Shown here: one piece after another, positions 8,451 to 22,722 of the stretch
Layout: each line of letters opens with the position of its first letter
Numbering within the stretch: the first letter of the stretch is position 1
Origin: Colletes latitarsis
Taxonomy: Eukaryota; Arthropoda; Insecta; Hymenoptera; Colletidae
Length of the DNA: 64,000 bases
Assembly: GCF_051014445.1 (NCBI RefSeq)
Contig: NW_027488370.1
Coordinates: 11,160,001 to 11,224,000, forward strand
Direction: 5' to 3'
Notes under the pieces: generated by a model
Seen by the model: only the letters and a program-made list of their open reading frames with translations
Database searches by the model: none
Told to the model about the DNA's origin: nothing
Made by a program: the position numbers and the translations under genes

Positions 8451-11400
8451 CACACTTCACATACTCGTTGACAAGATCCTGGGTTTTTTTCTGGTTTGGA
8501 TCACGTAGTAATGTGGTTCCACACTGAAACAGTCGATTAAACCTGGTTTCGATCAATATTTTAGAGGATAACGCATGTTAGGTCTGGGATAGGTCTGGGA
8601 TTTGCCCTCATCAGACTCATACTTTCGCATATTTCTCATACTTCATGGCTAGATCCTGGGCTATTTCTGGATTGGATCACGTAGTAATGTGGTATCACAC
8701 TGAAACAGTCAATTAAACCTGGTTTCGATCAATATTTTTGAGGATAACGCATGTTAGGTCTAGGTTAGGTCTGGGATTTTCACTCATCAGACCCATACTT
8801 TCGCATTCTTCACATACTTGTTGAACAGATCCTGGGTTTTTTCTGGTTTGGATCACGTAGTTGTGTGGTACCACACAGAAACAGTCCATTAAACCTGGTT
8901 GCGATCAATATTCTAGAGGATAACGCATGTTAGGTCTGGGTTACGTCTAGGATTTGCCCCCATCAGGCTCATACTTTCGCATATTTCTCATACTTCATGG
9001 CTAGATCCTGGGCTGTTTCTGCATTGTATCACGTAGTAATGTGGTAACACGCTGAAACAGTCAATTAAACCTGGTTTCAATCAATATTTTAGACGATAAC
9101 GCAAGCTAGGTCTGGGATAGGTCTAGGATTTGCCCTCATCAGGCTCTTACTATCGCATATTTCTCATACTTCATGGCTAGATCCTGGGCTATTTCTGGAT
9201 TGGTTCACGTAGTAAAGTGGTATCACACTGAAACATTCAATGAAACCTGGTCTGGATAAATATTTTAGAGGATAACGCATCTTAGGTCTGGGTTAGGTCT
9301 AAGATTTGCCCTCATCAGGCTCATACTTTCGGGTTTTTCACATACCTGTTGAACAGATCCTGGGTTTTTTCTGGTTTGGATCCCGTAGTAGTGTGGTACC
9401 ACACTGAAACTGTCAATTAAACCTGGTTTCGATCAATATTTTAGAGGACAACGCAAGTTAGGTCTGGGATAGGTCTGGGATTTGCCCTCATCAGGCTCAT
9501 ACTTTCGCGTTTTTCACATACTTGTTGAACAGATCCTGGGTTTTTTCTGGTTTGGATCACGTAGTAATGTGGGACCACACTGAAACAGTCAATTAAACCT
9601 GGTTTCGACCAATATTTTAGAGAATAATTCATGTTAGGTCTAGGTTAGGTCTGGGATTTGCTCTCATCAGGCTCATTCTTTCGCATATTTCTCGTACTTG
9701 ATGGCTAGATCCTGGGCTTTTTCTGGATTGCATCACGTAGTAATGAAGTACAACACTGAAACAGTCAATTAAACCTGGTTTCCATCAATATTTTAGAGGA
9801 CAACGCAAGTTAGGTCTGGGATAGGTCTGGGATTTGCCCTCATCAGGCTCATACTTTCGGGTTTTTCACATACTTGTTGAACAGATCCTGGGTTTTTTCT
9901 GGTTTGGATCCCGTAGTAGTGTGGTACCACACTGAAACAGTCCATTAAACCTGGTTTCGCTCATTATTTTAGAGGATAACGCATGTTAGGTCTAGGTCAG
10001 GCCTGGGATTTTCACTCATCAGACTCATACTTTCGCATTCTTCACATACTTGTTGAACGGATCCTGAGGTTTTTCTGGTTTGGATCACGTAGCAATGTGG
10101 GACCACACTGAAACAATCAATTAAACCTGGTCTTGATAAATATTTTAGAGGATAACGCATGTTAGGTCTGGGTTAGGTCTAGGATTTGCCCTCGTCAGGC
10201 TCATACTTTCGCATATTTCTCATACTTCATGGCTAGATCCTGGGCTATTTCTGGATTGGATCACGTAGTAATGTGGTACCACACTGAAACTGTCAATTAA
10301 ACCTGGTTTCGATCAATATTTTAGAGGATAACGCAAGTTAGGTCTGGGATAGGTCTGGGATTTGCCCTCATCAGGCTCATACTTTCGCGTTTTTCACATA
10401 CTTGTTGAACAGATCCTGGATTTTTTCTGGTTTGGATCACGTAGTTGTGTGGTACCACACAGAAACAGTCCATTAAACCTGGTTTCGCTCATTATTTCAG
10501 AGGATAACGCATGTTAGGTCTAGGTCAGGCCTGGGATTTTCACTCATCAGACTCATACTTTCGCATTCTTCACATACTTGTTGAACGGATCCTGGGGTTT
10601 TTCTGGTTTGGATCACGTAGTAATGTGGGACCACACTGAAACAATCAATTAAACCTGGTCTTGATAAATATTTTTGAGGATAATTCATGTTAGGTCTAGG
10701 TTAGGTCTGGGATTTGCTCTCATCAGGCTCATTCTTTCGCATATTTCTCATACTTGATGGCTAGATCCTGGGCTTTTTCTGGATTGCATCACGTAGTAAT
10801 GAAGTACAACACTGAAACAGTCAATTAAACCTGGTTTCGATCAATATTTTAGAGGATAACGCAAGTTAGGTCTGGGATAGGTCTGGGATTTGCCCTATTC
10901 AGGCTCATACTTTCGCGTTTTTCACATACTTGTTGAACAGATCCTGGGTTTTTTCTGGTTTGGATCACGTAGTTGTGTGGTACCACACAGAAACAGTCCA
11001 TTAAACCTGGTTGCGATCAATATTCTAGAGGATAACGCATGTTAGGACTGGGTTACGTCTAGGATTTGCCCCCATCAGGCTCATACTTTCGCATATTTCT
11101 CATACTTCATGGCTAGATCCTGGGCTGTTTCTGCACTGTATCACGTAGTAATGTGGTAACACGCTGAAACAGTCAATTAAACCTGGTTTCAATCAATATT
11201 TTAGACGATAACGCAAGCTAGGTCTGGGATAGGTCTAGGATTTGCCCTCATCAGGCTCTTACTATCGCATATTTCTCATACTTCATGGCTAGATCCTGGG
11301 CTATTTCTGGATTGGTTCACGTAGTAAAGTGGTATCACACTGAAACATTCAATGAAACCTGGTCTGGATAAATATTTTAGAGGATAACGCATCTTAGGTC

Positions 11401-12168
11401 TGGGTTAGGTCTAAGATTTGCCCTCATCAGGCTCACAGTTTCGCGTTTTACACATACTTGTTGAACAGATCCTGGGTTTTTTCTGGTTTGGATCCCGTAG
11501 TAGTGTGGTACCACACTGAAACAGTCCATTAAACCTGGTTTCGCTCATTATTTTAGAGGATAACGCATGTTAGGTCTAGGTCAGGCCTGGGATTTTCACT
11601 CATCAGACTCATACTTTCGCATTCTTCACATACTTGTTGAACGGATCCTGAGGTTTTTCTGGTTTGGATCACGTAGCAATGTGGGACCACACTGAAACAA
11701 TCAATTAAACCTGGTCTTGATAAATATTTTAGAGGATAACGCATGTTAGGTCTGGGTTAGGTCTAGGATTTGCCCTCGTCAGGCTCATACTTTCGCATAT
11801 TTCTCATACTTCATGGCTAGATCCTGGGCTATTTCTGGATTGGATCACGTAGTAATGTGGTACCACACTGAAACTGTCAATTAAACCTGGTTTCGATCAA
11901 TATTTTAGAGGATAACGCAAGTTAGGTCTGGGATAGGTCTGGGATTTGCCCTCATCAGGCTCATACTTTCGCGTTTTTCACATACTTGTTGAACAGATCC
12001 TGGGTTTTTTCTGGTTTGGATCCCGTAGTAGTGTGGTACCACACTGAAACTGTCAATTAAACCTGGTTTCGATCAATATTTTAGAGGACAACGCAAGTTA
12101 GGTCTGGGATAGGTCTGGGATTTGCCCTCATCAGGCTCATACTTTCGCGTTTTTCACATACTTGTTGA
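8451..12168 (+). repeat. Mixed block with two or more partly repeated subunits
   Basis: The segment 8855-9320 (alternative palindrome, GTGGTAACACGCTG, GCTCTTACTATCGC) reappears at about 10960-11420. The A monomer at about 9985 (GATCCTGAGG, GTAGCAATGTGG) reappears 1584 bp later at about 11569, and the C/E hybrid at about 9457 reappears 2640 bp later at about 12097. These offsets are 9 and 15 monomers exactly. Confidence 0.75.
10446..10461. other. Alternative 16-bp palindrome with paired arm changes (TGTGTGGTACCACACA)
   Basis: TGTGTGGTACCACACA is also a perfect palindrome. Compared with the E-class form, the outermost base pair is changed on both arms (A...T to T...A). I also find it at 8862-8877, 10974-10989, 16604-16619, 19245-19260, 19773-19788, 22238-22253, 22766-22781 and 31929-31944. 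All copies lie in related higher-order units, so they may descend from a single event. Confidence 0.88.
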
Positions 12169-15100
12169 ACAGATCCTGGGTTTTTTCTGGTTTGGATCAC
12201 GTAGTAATGTGGGACCACACTGAAACAGTCAATTAAACCTGGTTTCGACCAATATTTTAGAGAATAATTCATGTTAGGTCTAGGTTAGGTCTGGGATTTG
12301 CTCTCATCAGGCTCATTCTTTCGCATATTTCTCATACTTGATGGCTAGATTCTGGGCTTTTTCTGGATTGCATCACGTAGTAATGAAGTACAACACTGAA
12401 ACAGTCAATTAAACCTGGTTTCCATCAATATTTCAGAGGACAACGCAAGTTAGGTCTGGGATAGGTCTGGGATTTGCCCTCATCAGGCTCATACTTTCGG
12501 GTTTTTCACATACTTGTTGAACAGATCCTGGGTTTTTTCTGGTTTGGATCCCGTAGTAGTGTGGTACCACACTGAAACAGTCCATTAAACCTGGTTTCGC
12601 TCATTATTTTAGAGGATAACGCATCTTAGGTCTAGGTCAGGCCTGGGATTTTCACTCATCAGACTCATACTTTCGCATTCTTCACATACTTGTTGAACGG
12701 ATCCTGGGGTTTTTCTGGTTTGGATCACGTAGTAATGTGGGACCACACTGAAACAATCAATTAAACCTGGTCTTGATAAATATTTTAGAGGATAACGCAT
12801 GTTAGGTCTGGGTTAGGTCTAGGATTTGCCCTCATCAGGCTCATACTTTCGCATATTTCTCATACTTCATGGCTAGATCCTGGGCTATTTCTGGATTGGA
12901 TCACGTAGTAAAGTGGTACCACACTGAAACATTCAATGAAACCTGGTCTGGATAAATATTTTAGAGGCTAACGCATCTTAGGTCTGGGTTAGGTCTAAGA
13001 TTTGCCCTAATCAGGCTCACAGTTTCGCGTTTTTCACATACTTGTTGAGCGGATCCTGGGTTTTTTCTGGTTTGGATCACGTAGTAATGTGGGACCTCAC
13101 TGAAACAGTCAATTAAACCTGGTTTCGACCAATATTTTAGAGAATAATTCATGTTAGGTCTAGGTTAGGTCTGGGATTTGCTCTCATCAGGCTCATTCTT
13201 TCGCATATTTCTCATACTTGATGGCTAGATCCTGGGCTTTTTCTGGATTGCATCACGTAGTAATGAAGTACAACACTGAAACAGTCAATTAAACCTGGTT
13301 TCCATCAATATTTTAGAGGATAACGCAAGTTAGGTCTGGGATAGGTCTGGGATTAGCCCTCATCAGACTCATACTTTCGCACACTTCACATACTCGATGG
13401 CAAGATCCTGGGTTTTTTTCTGGTTTGGATCACGTAGTAATGTGTTTCCACACTGAAACAGACGATTAAACCTGGTTTCGATCAATATTTTAGAGGATAA
13501 CGCAAGTTAGGTCTGGGATAGGTCTGGGATTTGCCCTCATCAGACTCATACTTTCGCACACTTCACTTACTCGTTGAACAGATCCTGGGTTATTTTCTGG
13601 TTTGGATCACATAGTAATGTGGTACCACACTGAAACAGTCGATTAAACCAGGTTTCGATCAATATTTTTGAGGATAACGCATGTTAGGTCTAAGGTTAGG
13701 CATGGGATTTTCACTCATCAGACTCATACTTTCGCATTCTTCACATACTTGTTGAACGGATCCTGGGTTTTTTCTGGTTTGGAACACGTCGTAATGTGGG
13801 TCCACACTGAAACAATCTATTAAACCTGGACTTGATAAAAATTTTAGAGGATAACGCATGTTAGGTCTGGGATAGGTCTGGGATTTGCCCTCATCAGACT
13901 CATACTTTCGCACACTTCACATACTCGTTGAACAGATCCTGGGTTATTTTCTGGTTTGGATCACATAGTAATGTGGTACCACACTGAAACAGTCGATTAA
14001 ACCAGGTTTCGATCAGTATTATTGAAGATAACGCATGTTAGGTCTAGGTTAGGCATGGGATTTTCACTCATCAGACTCATACTTTCGCATTCTTCACATA
14101 CTTGTTGAACGGATCCTGGGTTTTTTCTGGTTTGGAACACGTCGTAATGTGGGTCCACACTGAAACAATCTATTAAACCTGGTCTTGATAAAAATTTTAG
14201 AGGATAACGCATGTTAGGTCTGGGATAGGTCTGGGATTTGCCCTCATCAGACTCATACTTTCGCACACTTCACATACTCGTTGAACAGATCCTGGGTTAT
14301 TTTCTGGTTTGGATCACTAGTAATGTGGTACCGCTCTGAAACAGTCGATTAAACCAGGTTTTGATCAATATTTTTGAGGATAACGCATGTTAGGTCTAGG
14401 TTAGGCTTGGGATTTTCACTCATCAGACTCATACTTTCGCATTCTTCGCATACTTGTTGAACTGATCCTGGGTTTTTTCTGGTTTGGATCACGTAGTAAT
14501 GTGGTTCCACACTGAAACAGTCGGTTAAACCTAGTTTCGATCAATATTTTAGAGGATAACGCAAGTTAGGTCTGGAATAGGTCTGGGATTTGCCCTCATC
14601 AGACTCATACTTACGCACACTTCACATACTCGTTGAACAGATCCTGGGTTATTTTCTGGTTTGGATCACATAGTAATGTGGTACCAAACTGAAACAGTCG
14701 ATTAAACCAGGTTTCGATCAATATTTTTGAGGATAACGCATGTTAGGTCTAGGTTAGGCCTGGGATTTTCACTCATCAGACTCATACTTTCGCATTCTTC
14801 ACATACTTGTTGAACGGATCCTGGGTTTTTTCTGGTTTGTATCACGTAGTAATGTGGTACCACACTGAAACCGTCCATTAAACCTGGTTTCGCTCAATAT
14901 TTTAGAGGATAACTCATGTTAGGTCTAGGTTAGGTCTGGGATTTGCTCTCATCAGGCTCATTCTTTCACATATTTCTCATACTTCATGGCTAGATCCTGG
15001 GCTGTTTCTGCATTGTATCACGTAGTAATGTGGTACCACGCTGAAACATTCAATTAAACCTGGTTTCGATCAATATTTTAGAGGATAACGCAAGTTAGGT

Positions 15101-16017
15101 CTGGGATAGGTCTAGGATTTGCCCTCATCAGGCTCTTACTATCGCATATTTCTCATACTTCATGGCTAGATCCTGGGCTATTTCTGGATTGGATCACGTA
15201 GTAAAGTGGTACCACACTGAAACATTCAATGAAACCTGTTCTGGATAAATATTTTAGAGGATAACGCATCTTAGGTCTGGGTTAGGTCTAAGGTTTGCCC
15301 TCATCAGGCTCACAGTTTCGCGTTTTTCACATACTTGTTGAACAGATCCTGGGTTTTTTCTGGTTTGGATCCCGTAGTAGTGTGGTACCACACTGAAACA
15401 GTCCATTAAACCCGGTTTCGCTCAATATTTTAGAGGATAACTCATGTTAGGTCTAGGTTAGGTCTGGGATTTGCTCTCATCAGGCTCATTCTTTCGCATA
15501 TTTCTCATACTTCATGGCTAGATCCTGGGCTGTTTCTGCATTGTATCACGTAGTAATGTGGTACCACGCTGAAACAGTCAATTAAAGCTGGTTTCGATAA
15601 ATATTTTAGAAGATAACGCAAGCTAGGTCTGGGATAGGTCTGGGATTAGCCCTCATCAGACTCATACTTTCGCACACTTCACATACTCGTTGACAAGATC
15701 CTGGGTTTTTTTCTGGTTTGGATCACGTAGTAATGTGGTTCCACACTGAAACAGTCGATTAAACCTGGTTTCGATCAATATTTTAGAGGATAACGCAAGT
15801 TAGGTCTGGGATAGGTCTGGGGTTTGCCCTCATCAGGCTCATACTTTCGCGTTTTTCACATACTAGTTGAACAGATCCTGGGTTTTTTCTGGTTTGGATC
15901 CCGTAGTACCACACTGAAACAGTCCATTAAACCTGGTTTCGCTCAATATTTTAGAGGATAACGCATGTTAGGTCTATGTCAGGCCTGGTTTTTTCACTCA
16001 TCAGACTCATACTTTCG
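12169..16017 (+). repeat. 43-monomer segment, copy 2 (near-identical part)
   Basis: This is the close copy of 4602-8450. It includes the third ABCD unit (12625 onward), the F/G dimers (13505-14270) and the 168-bp deletion monomer (15799-15966). The left edge lies where copy 1 changes from GAACGGATCC (near 4600) while this copy still reads GAACAGATCC. The right edge is at about 16017, where GCATTCTTC replaces GCACACTTC. Homology then resumes one monomer later at 16141, suggesting local gene conversion. Confidence 0.88.
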
Positions 16018-16559
16018 CATTCTTCACATACTTGTTGATCGGATCCTGGGTTTTTTCTGGTTTGGGTCACGTAGTAATGTGGTACCACACTGAAACCGTC
16101 CATTAAACCTGGTCTTGATAAATATTTTGGAGGATGACGCATGTTAGGTCTGGGATAGGTCTGGGATTTGCCCTCATCAGACTCATACTTTCGCATATTT
16201 CTCATACTTCATGGCTAGATCCTGGGCTATTTCTGGATTGGATCACGTAGTAATGTGGTATCACACTGAAACAGTCAATTAAACCTGGTTTCGATCAATA
16301 TTTTAGAGGATAACGCATGTTAGGTCTAGGTTAGGTCTGGGATTTTCACTCATCAGACCCATACTTTCGCATTCTTCACATACTTGTTGAACGGATCCTG
16401 GGTTTTTTCTGGTTTGGATCACGTAGTAATGTGGGACCACACTGAAACAGTCAATTAAACCTGGTTTCGATCAATATTTTAGAGGATAACGCAAGTTAGG
16501 TCTGGGATAGGTCTGGGATTTGCCCTATTCAGGCTCATACTTTCGCGTTTTTCACATAC
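16018..16559 (+). repeat. Junction monomers after copy 2
   Basis: These three monomers parallel 8451-8820 but include one extra monomer, so the offset to copy 1 grows from 7567 to 7742 bp. The private CAGACCCATAC variant at about 8791 and 16358 is shared, confirming the relationship. Confidence 0.7.
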
Positions 16560-19500
16560 TTGTTGAACAGATCCTGGGTTTTTTCTGGTTTGGATCACGT
16601 AGTTGTGTGGTACCACACAGAAACAGTCCATTAAACCTGGTTGCGATCAATATTCTAGAGGATACCGCATGTTAGGTCTGGGTTACGTCTAGGATTTGCC
16701 CCCATCAGGCTCATACTTTCGCATATTTCTCATACTTCATGGCTAGATCCTGGGCTGTTTCTGCATTGTATCACGTAGTAATGTGGTAACACGCTGAAAC
16801 AGTCAATTAAACCTGGTTTCAATCAATATTTTAGACGATAACGCAAGCTAGGTCTGGGATAGGTCTAGGATTTGCCCTCATCAAGCTCTTACTATCGCAT
16901 ATTTCTCATACTTCATGGCTAGATCCTGGGCTATTTCTGGATTGGTTCACGTAGTAAAGTGGTATCACACTGAAACATTCAATGAAACCTGGTCTGGATA
17001 AATATTTTAGAGGATAACGCATCTTAGGTCTGGGTTAGGTCTAAGATTTGCCCTCATCAGGCTCACAGTTTCGCGTTTTTCACATACTTGTTGAACAGAT
17101 CCTGGGTTTTTTCTGGTTTGGATCACGTAGTAATGTGGTACCACACTAAAGCAGTCAATTAAACCTGGTTTCGATCAATATTTTAGAGGATAACGCAAGT
17201 TAGGTCTGGGATAGGTCTGGGATTAGCCCTCATCAGACTCATACTTTCGCACACTTCACATACTCGATGACAAGATCCTGGGTTTTTTTCTGGTTTGGAT
17301 CACGTAGTAATGTGTTTCTACACTGGAACAGTCGATTAAACCTGGTTTCGATCAATATTTTTGAGGATAATTCATGTTAGGTCTAGGTTAGGTCTGGGAT
17401 TTGCTCTCATCAGGCTCATTCTTTCGCATATTTCTCGTACTTGATGGCTAGATCCTGGGCTTTTTCTGGATTGCATCACGTAGTAATGAAGTACAACACT
17501 GAAACAGTCAATTAAACCTGGTTTCCATCAATATTTTAGAGGACAACGCAAGTTAGGTCTGGGATAGGTCTGGGATTTGCCCTCATCAGGCTCATACTTT
17601 CGGGTTTTTCACATACCTGTTGAACAGATCCTGGGTTTTTTCTGGTTTGGATCCCGTAGTAGTGTGGTACCACACTGAAACTGTCAATTAAACCTGGTTT
17701 CGATCAATATTTTAGAGGACAACGCAAGTTAGGTCTGGGATAGGTCTGGGATTTGCCCTCATCAGGCTCATACTTTCGCGTTTTTCACATACTTGTTGAA
17801 CAGATCCTGGGTTTTTTCTGGTTTGGATCACGTAGTAATGTGGGACCACACTGAAACAGTCAACTAAACCTGGTTTCGACCAATATTTTAGAGAATAATT
17901 CATGTTAGGTCTAGGTTAGGTCTGGGATTTGCTCTCATCAGGCTCATTCTTTCGCATATTTCTCGTACTTGATGGCTAGATCCTGGGCTTTTTCTGGATT
18001 GCATCACGTAGTAATGAAGTACAACACTGAAACAGTTAATTAAACCTGGTTTCCATCAATATTTTAGAGGACAACGCAAGTTAGGTCTGGGATAGGTCTA
18101 GGATTTGCCCTCATCAGGCTCATACTTTCGGGTTTTTCACATACTTGTTGAACAGATCCTGGGTTTTTTCTGGTTTGGATCCCGTAGTAGTGTGGTACCA
18201 CACTGAAACAGTCCATTAAACCTGGTTTCGCTCATTATTTTAGAGGATAACGCATGTTAGGTCTAGGTCAGGCCTGGGATTTTCACTCATCAGACTCATA
18301 CTTTCGCATTCTTCACATACTTGTTGAACGGATCCTGAGGTTTTTCTGGTTTGGATCACGTAGCAATGTGGGACCACACTGAAACAATCAATTAAACCTG
18401 GTCTTGATAAATATTTTAGAGGATAACGCATGTTAGGTCTGGGTTAGGTCTAGGATTTGCCCTCGTCAGGCTCATACTTTCGCATATTTCTCATACTTCA
18501 TGGCTAGATCCTGGGCTATTTCTGGATTGGATCACGTAGTAATGTGGTACCACACTGAAACTGTCAATTAAACCTGGTTTCGATCAATATTTTAGAGGAT
18601 AACGCAAGTTAGGTCTGGGATAGGTCTGGGATTTGCCCTCATCAGGCTCATACTTTCGCGTTTTTCACATACTTGTTGAACAGATCCTGGGTTTTTTCTG
18701 GTTTGGATCACGTAGTAATGTGGGACCACACTGAAACAGTCAATTAAACCTGGTTTCGACCAACATTTTAGAGAATAATTCATGTTAGGTCTAGGTTAGG
18801 TCTGGGATTTGCTCTCATCAGGCTCATACTTTCGCATTCTTCACATACTTGTTGAAAGGATCCTGAGGTTTTTCTGGTTTGGATCACGTAGCAATGTGGG
18901 ACCACACTGAAACAATCAATTAAACCTGGTCTTGATAAATATTTTAGAGGATAACGCATGTTAGGTCTGGGTTAGGTCTAGGATTTGCCCTCGTCAGGCT
19001 CATACTTTCGCATATTTCTCATACTTCATGGCTAGATCCTGGGCTATTTCTGGATTGGATCACGTAGTAATGTGGTACCACACTGAAACTGTCAATTAAA
19101 CCTGGTTTCGATCAATATTTTAGAGGATAACGCAAGTTAGGTCTGGGATAGGTCTGGGATTTGCCCTCATCAGGCTCATACTTTCGCGTTTTTCACATAC
19201 TTGTTGAACAGATCCTGGGTTTTTTCTGGTTTGGATCACGTAGTTGTGTGGTACCACACAGAAACAGTCCATTAAACCTGGTTTCGCTCATTATTTCAGA
19301 GGATAACGCATGTTAGGTCTAGGTCAGGCCTGGGATTTTCACTCATCAGACTCATACTTTCGCATTCTTCACATACTTGTTGAACGGATCCTGGGGTTTT
19401 TCTGGTTTGGATCACGTAGTAATGTGGGACCACACTGAAACAATCAATTAAACCTGGTCTTGATAAATATTTTTGAGGATAATTCATGTTAGGTCTAGGT

Positions 19501-19729
19501 TAGGTCTGGGATTTGCTCTCATCAGGCTCATTCTTTCGCATATTTCTCATACTTGATGGCTAGATCCTGGGCTTTTTCAGGATTGCATCACGTAGTAATG
19601 AAGTACAACACTGAAACAGTCAATTAAACCTGGTTTCGATCAATATTTTAGAGGATAACGCAAGTTAGGTCTGGGATAGGTCTGGGATTTGCCCTATTCA
19701 GGCTCATACTTTCGCGTTTTTCACATACT
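16560..19729 (+). repeat. 18-monomer higher-order unit (3169 bp), copy 1 of 3
   Basis: Equivalent points recur at 16604, 19773 and 22766 (alternative palindrome), giving spacings of 3169 and 2993 bp, that is 18 and 17 monomers with one extra base. The unit order is: alternative-palindrome monomer, GTGGTAACACG monomer, GCTCTTACTATCGC monomer, C-like, GATGACAAGATCC with a seven-T run, D, E, C, D, E, A with GATCCTGAGG, then B. This copy and copy 2 diverge after about 18,840. Confidence 0.82.
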
Positions 19730-22722
19730 TGTTGAACAGATCCTGGGTTTTTTCTGGTTTGGATCACGTAGTTGTGTGGTACCACACAGAAACAGTCCAT
19801 TAAACCTGGTTGCGATCAATATTCTAGAGGATAACGCATGTTAGGACTGGGTTACGTCTAGGATTTGCCCCCATCAGGCTCATACTTTCGCATATTTCTG
19901 ATACTTCATGGCTAGATCCTGGGCTGTTTCTGCACTGTATCACGTAGTAATGTGGTAACACGCTGAAACAGTCAATTAAACCTGGTTTCAATCAATATTT
20001 TAGACGATAACGCAAGCTAGGTCTGGGATAGGTCTAGGATTTGCCCTCATCAGGCTCTTACTATCGCATATTTCTCATACTTCATGGCTAGATCCTGGGC
20101 TATTTCTGGATTGGTTCACGTAGTAAAGTGGTATCACACTGAAACATTCAATGAAACCTGGTCTGGATAAATATTTTAGAGGATAACGCATCTTAGGTCT
20201 GGGTTAGGTCTAAGATTTGCCCTCATCAGGCTCACAGTTTCGCGTTTTACACATACTTGTTGAACAGATCCTGGGTTTTTTCTGGTTTGGATCACGTAGT
20301 AATGTGGTACCACACTAAAACAGTCAATTAAACCTGGTTTCGATCAATATTTTAGAGGATAACGCAAGTTAGGTCTGGGATAGGTCTGGGATTAGCCCTC
20401 ATCAGACTCATACTTTCGCACACTTCACATACTCGATGACAAGATCCTGGGTTTTTTTCTGGTTTGGATCACGTAGTAATGTGTTTCTACACTGAAACAG
20501 TCGATTAAACCTGGTTTCGATCAATATTTTTGAGGATAATTCATGTTAGGTCTAGGTTAGGTCTGGGATTTGCTCTCATCAGGCTCATTCTTTCGCATAT
20601 TTCTCGTACTTGATGGCTTGATCCTGGGCTTTTTCTGGATTGCATCACGTAGTAATGAAGTACAACACTGAAACAGTCAATTAAACCTGGTTTCCATCAA
20701 TATTTTAGAGGACAACGCAAGTTAGGTCTGGGATAGGTCTGGGATTTGCCCTCATCAGGCTCATACTTTCGGGTTTTTCACATACTTGTTGAACAGATCC
20801 TGGGTTTTTTCTGGTTTGGATCCCGTAGTAGTGTGGTACCACACTGAAACTGTCAATTAAACCTGATTTCGATCAATATTTTAGAGGACAACGCAAGTTA
20901 GGTCTGGGATAGGTCTGGGATTTGCCCTCATCAGGCTCATACTTTCGCGTTTTTCACATACTTGTTGAACAGATCCTGGGTTTTTTCTGGTTTGGATCAC
21001 GTAGTAATGTGGGACCACACTGAAACAGTCAATTAAACCTGGTTTCGACCAATATTTTAGAGAATAATTCATGTTAGGTCTAGGTTAGGTCTGGGATTTG
21101 CTCTCATCAGGCTCATTCTTTCGCATATTTCTCGTACTTGATGGCTAGATCCTGGGCTTTTTCTGGATTGCATCACGTAGTAATGAAGTACAACACTGAA
21201 ACAGTCAATTAAACCTGGTTTCCATCAATATTTTAGAGGACAACGCAAGTTAGGTCTGGGATAGGTCTGGGATTTGCCCTCATCAGGCTCATACTTTCGG
21301 GTTTTTCACATACTTGTTGAACAGATCCTGGGTTTTTTCTGGTTTGGATCCCGTAGTAGTGTGGTACCACACTGAAACAGTCCATTAAACCTGGTTTCGC
21401 TCATTATTTTAGAGGATAACGCATGTTAGGTCTAGGTCAGGCCTGGGATTTTCACTCATCAGGCTCATACTTTCGCATTCTTCACATACTTGTTGAACGG
21501 ATCCTGAGGTTTTTCTGGTTTGGATCACGTAGCAATGTGGGACCACACTGAAACAATCAATTAAACCTGGTCTTGATAAATATTTTAGAGGATAACGCAT
21601 GTTAGGTCTGGGTTAGGTCTAGGATTTGCCCTCGTCAGGCTCATACTTTCGCATATTTCTCATACTTCATGGCTAGATCCTGGGCTATTTCTGGATTGGA
21701 TCACGTAGTAATGTGGTACCACACTGAAACTGTCAATTAAACCTGGTTTCGATCAATATTTTAGAGGATAACGCAAGTTAGGTCTGGGATAGGTCTGGGA
21801 TTTGCCCTCATCAGGCTCATACTTTCGCGTTTTTCACATACTTGTTGAACAGATCCTGGGTTTTTTCTCTCTTGGATCACGTAGTAGAGTGGTTCCACAC
21901 TGAAACAGTCAATTAAACCTGGTTTCGATCAATATTTTAGAGGATAACGCAAGTTAGGTCTGGGATAGGTCTGGGACTTGCCCTCATCAGGCTCATACTT
22001 TTGCGTTTTTCACATACTTGTTGAACAGATCCTGGGCTATTTCTGGATTGGATCACGTAGTAATGTGGTACCACACTGAAACTGTCAATTAAACCTGGTT
22101 TCGATCAATATTTTAGAGGATAACGCAAGTTAGGTCTGGGATAGGTCTGGGATTTGCCCTCATGAGGCTCATACTTTCGCGTTTTTCACATACTTGTTGA
22201 ACAGATCCTGGGTTTTTTCTGGTTTGGATCACGTAGTTGTGTGGTACCACACAGAAACAGTCCATTAAACCTGGTTTCGCTCATTATTTCAGAGGATAAC
22301 GCATGTTAGGTCTAGGTCAGGCCTGGGATTTTCACTCATCAGACTCATACTTTCGCATTCTTCACATACTTGTTGAACGGATCCCGGGGTTTTTCTGGTT
22401 TGGATCACGTAGTAATGTGGGACCACACTGAAACAATCAATTAAACCTGGTCTTGATAAATATTTTTGAGGATAATTCATGTTAGGTCTAGGTTAGGTCT
22501 GGGATTTGCTCTCATCAGGCTCATTCTTTCGCATATTTCTCATACTTGATGGCTAGATCCTGGGCTTTTTCTGGATTGCATCACGTAGTAATGAAGTACA
22601 ACACTGAAACAGTCAATTAAACCTGGTTTCGATCAATATTTTAGAGGATAACGCAAGTTAGGTCTGGGATAGGTCTGGGATTTGCCCTATTCAGGCTCAT
22701 ACTTTCGCGTTTTTCACATACT
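19730..22722 (+). repeat. 17-monomer higher-order unit (2993 bp), copy 2 of 3
   Basis: From about 19,060 on, sequence is repeated 2993 bp downstream with few mismatches (for example 20617, 21893, 22384 and 23104). Shared private variants are CCTGATTTCG at 20863 and 23856 and TTTTTTCTCTCTTGG near 21862 and 24855. The identity suggests recent unequal exchange. Confidence 0.87.

Larger units (their letters stand above)
4602..12168 (+). repeat. 43-monomer duplicated segment (7567 bp), copy 1
   Basis: Sequence from about 4602 to 8450 returns at 12169-16017 with an offset of 7567 bp (43 monomers minus 1 bp). By eye I count about eight mismatches over roughly 3.85 kb, for example at 5252, 5375, 5655, 7118 and 8312. 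Shared private variants include GATTCTGGGC near 4782, ATATTTCAGAGG near 4863, GGATCACTAGTAATG near 6748 and the 8-bp deletion near 8336. After 8450 the two copies continue in parallel but with monomer gains or losses. Confidence 0.88.
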
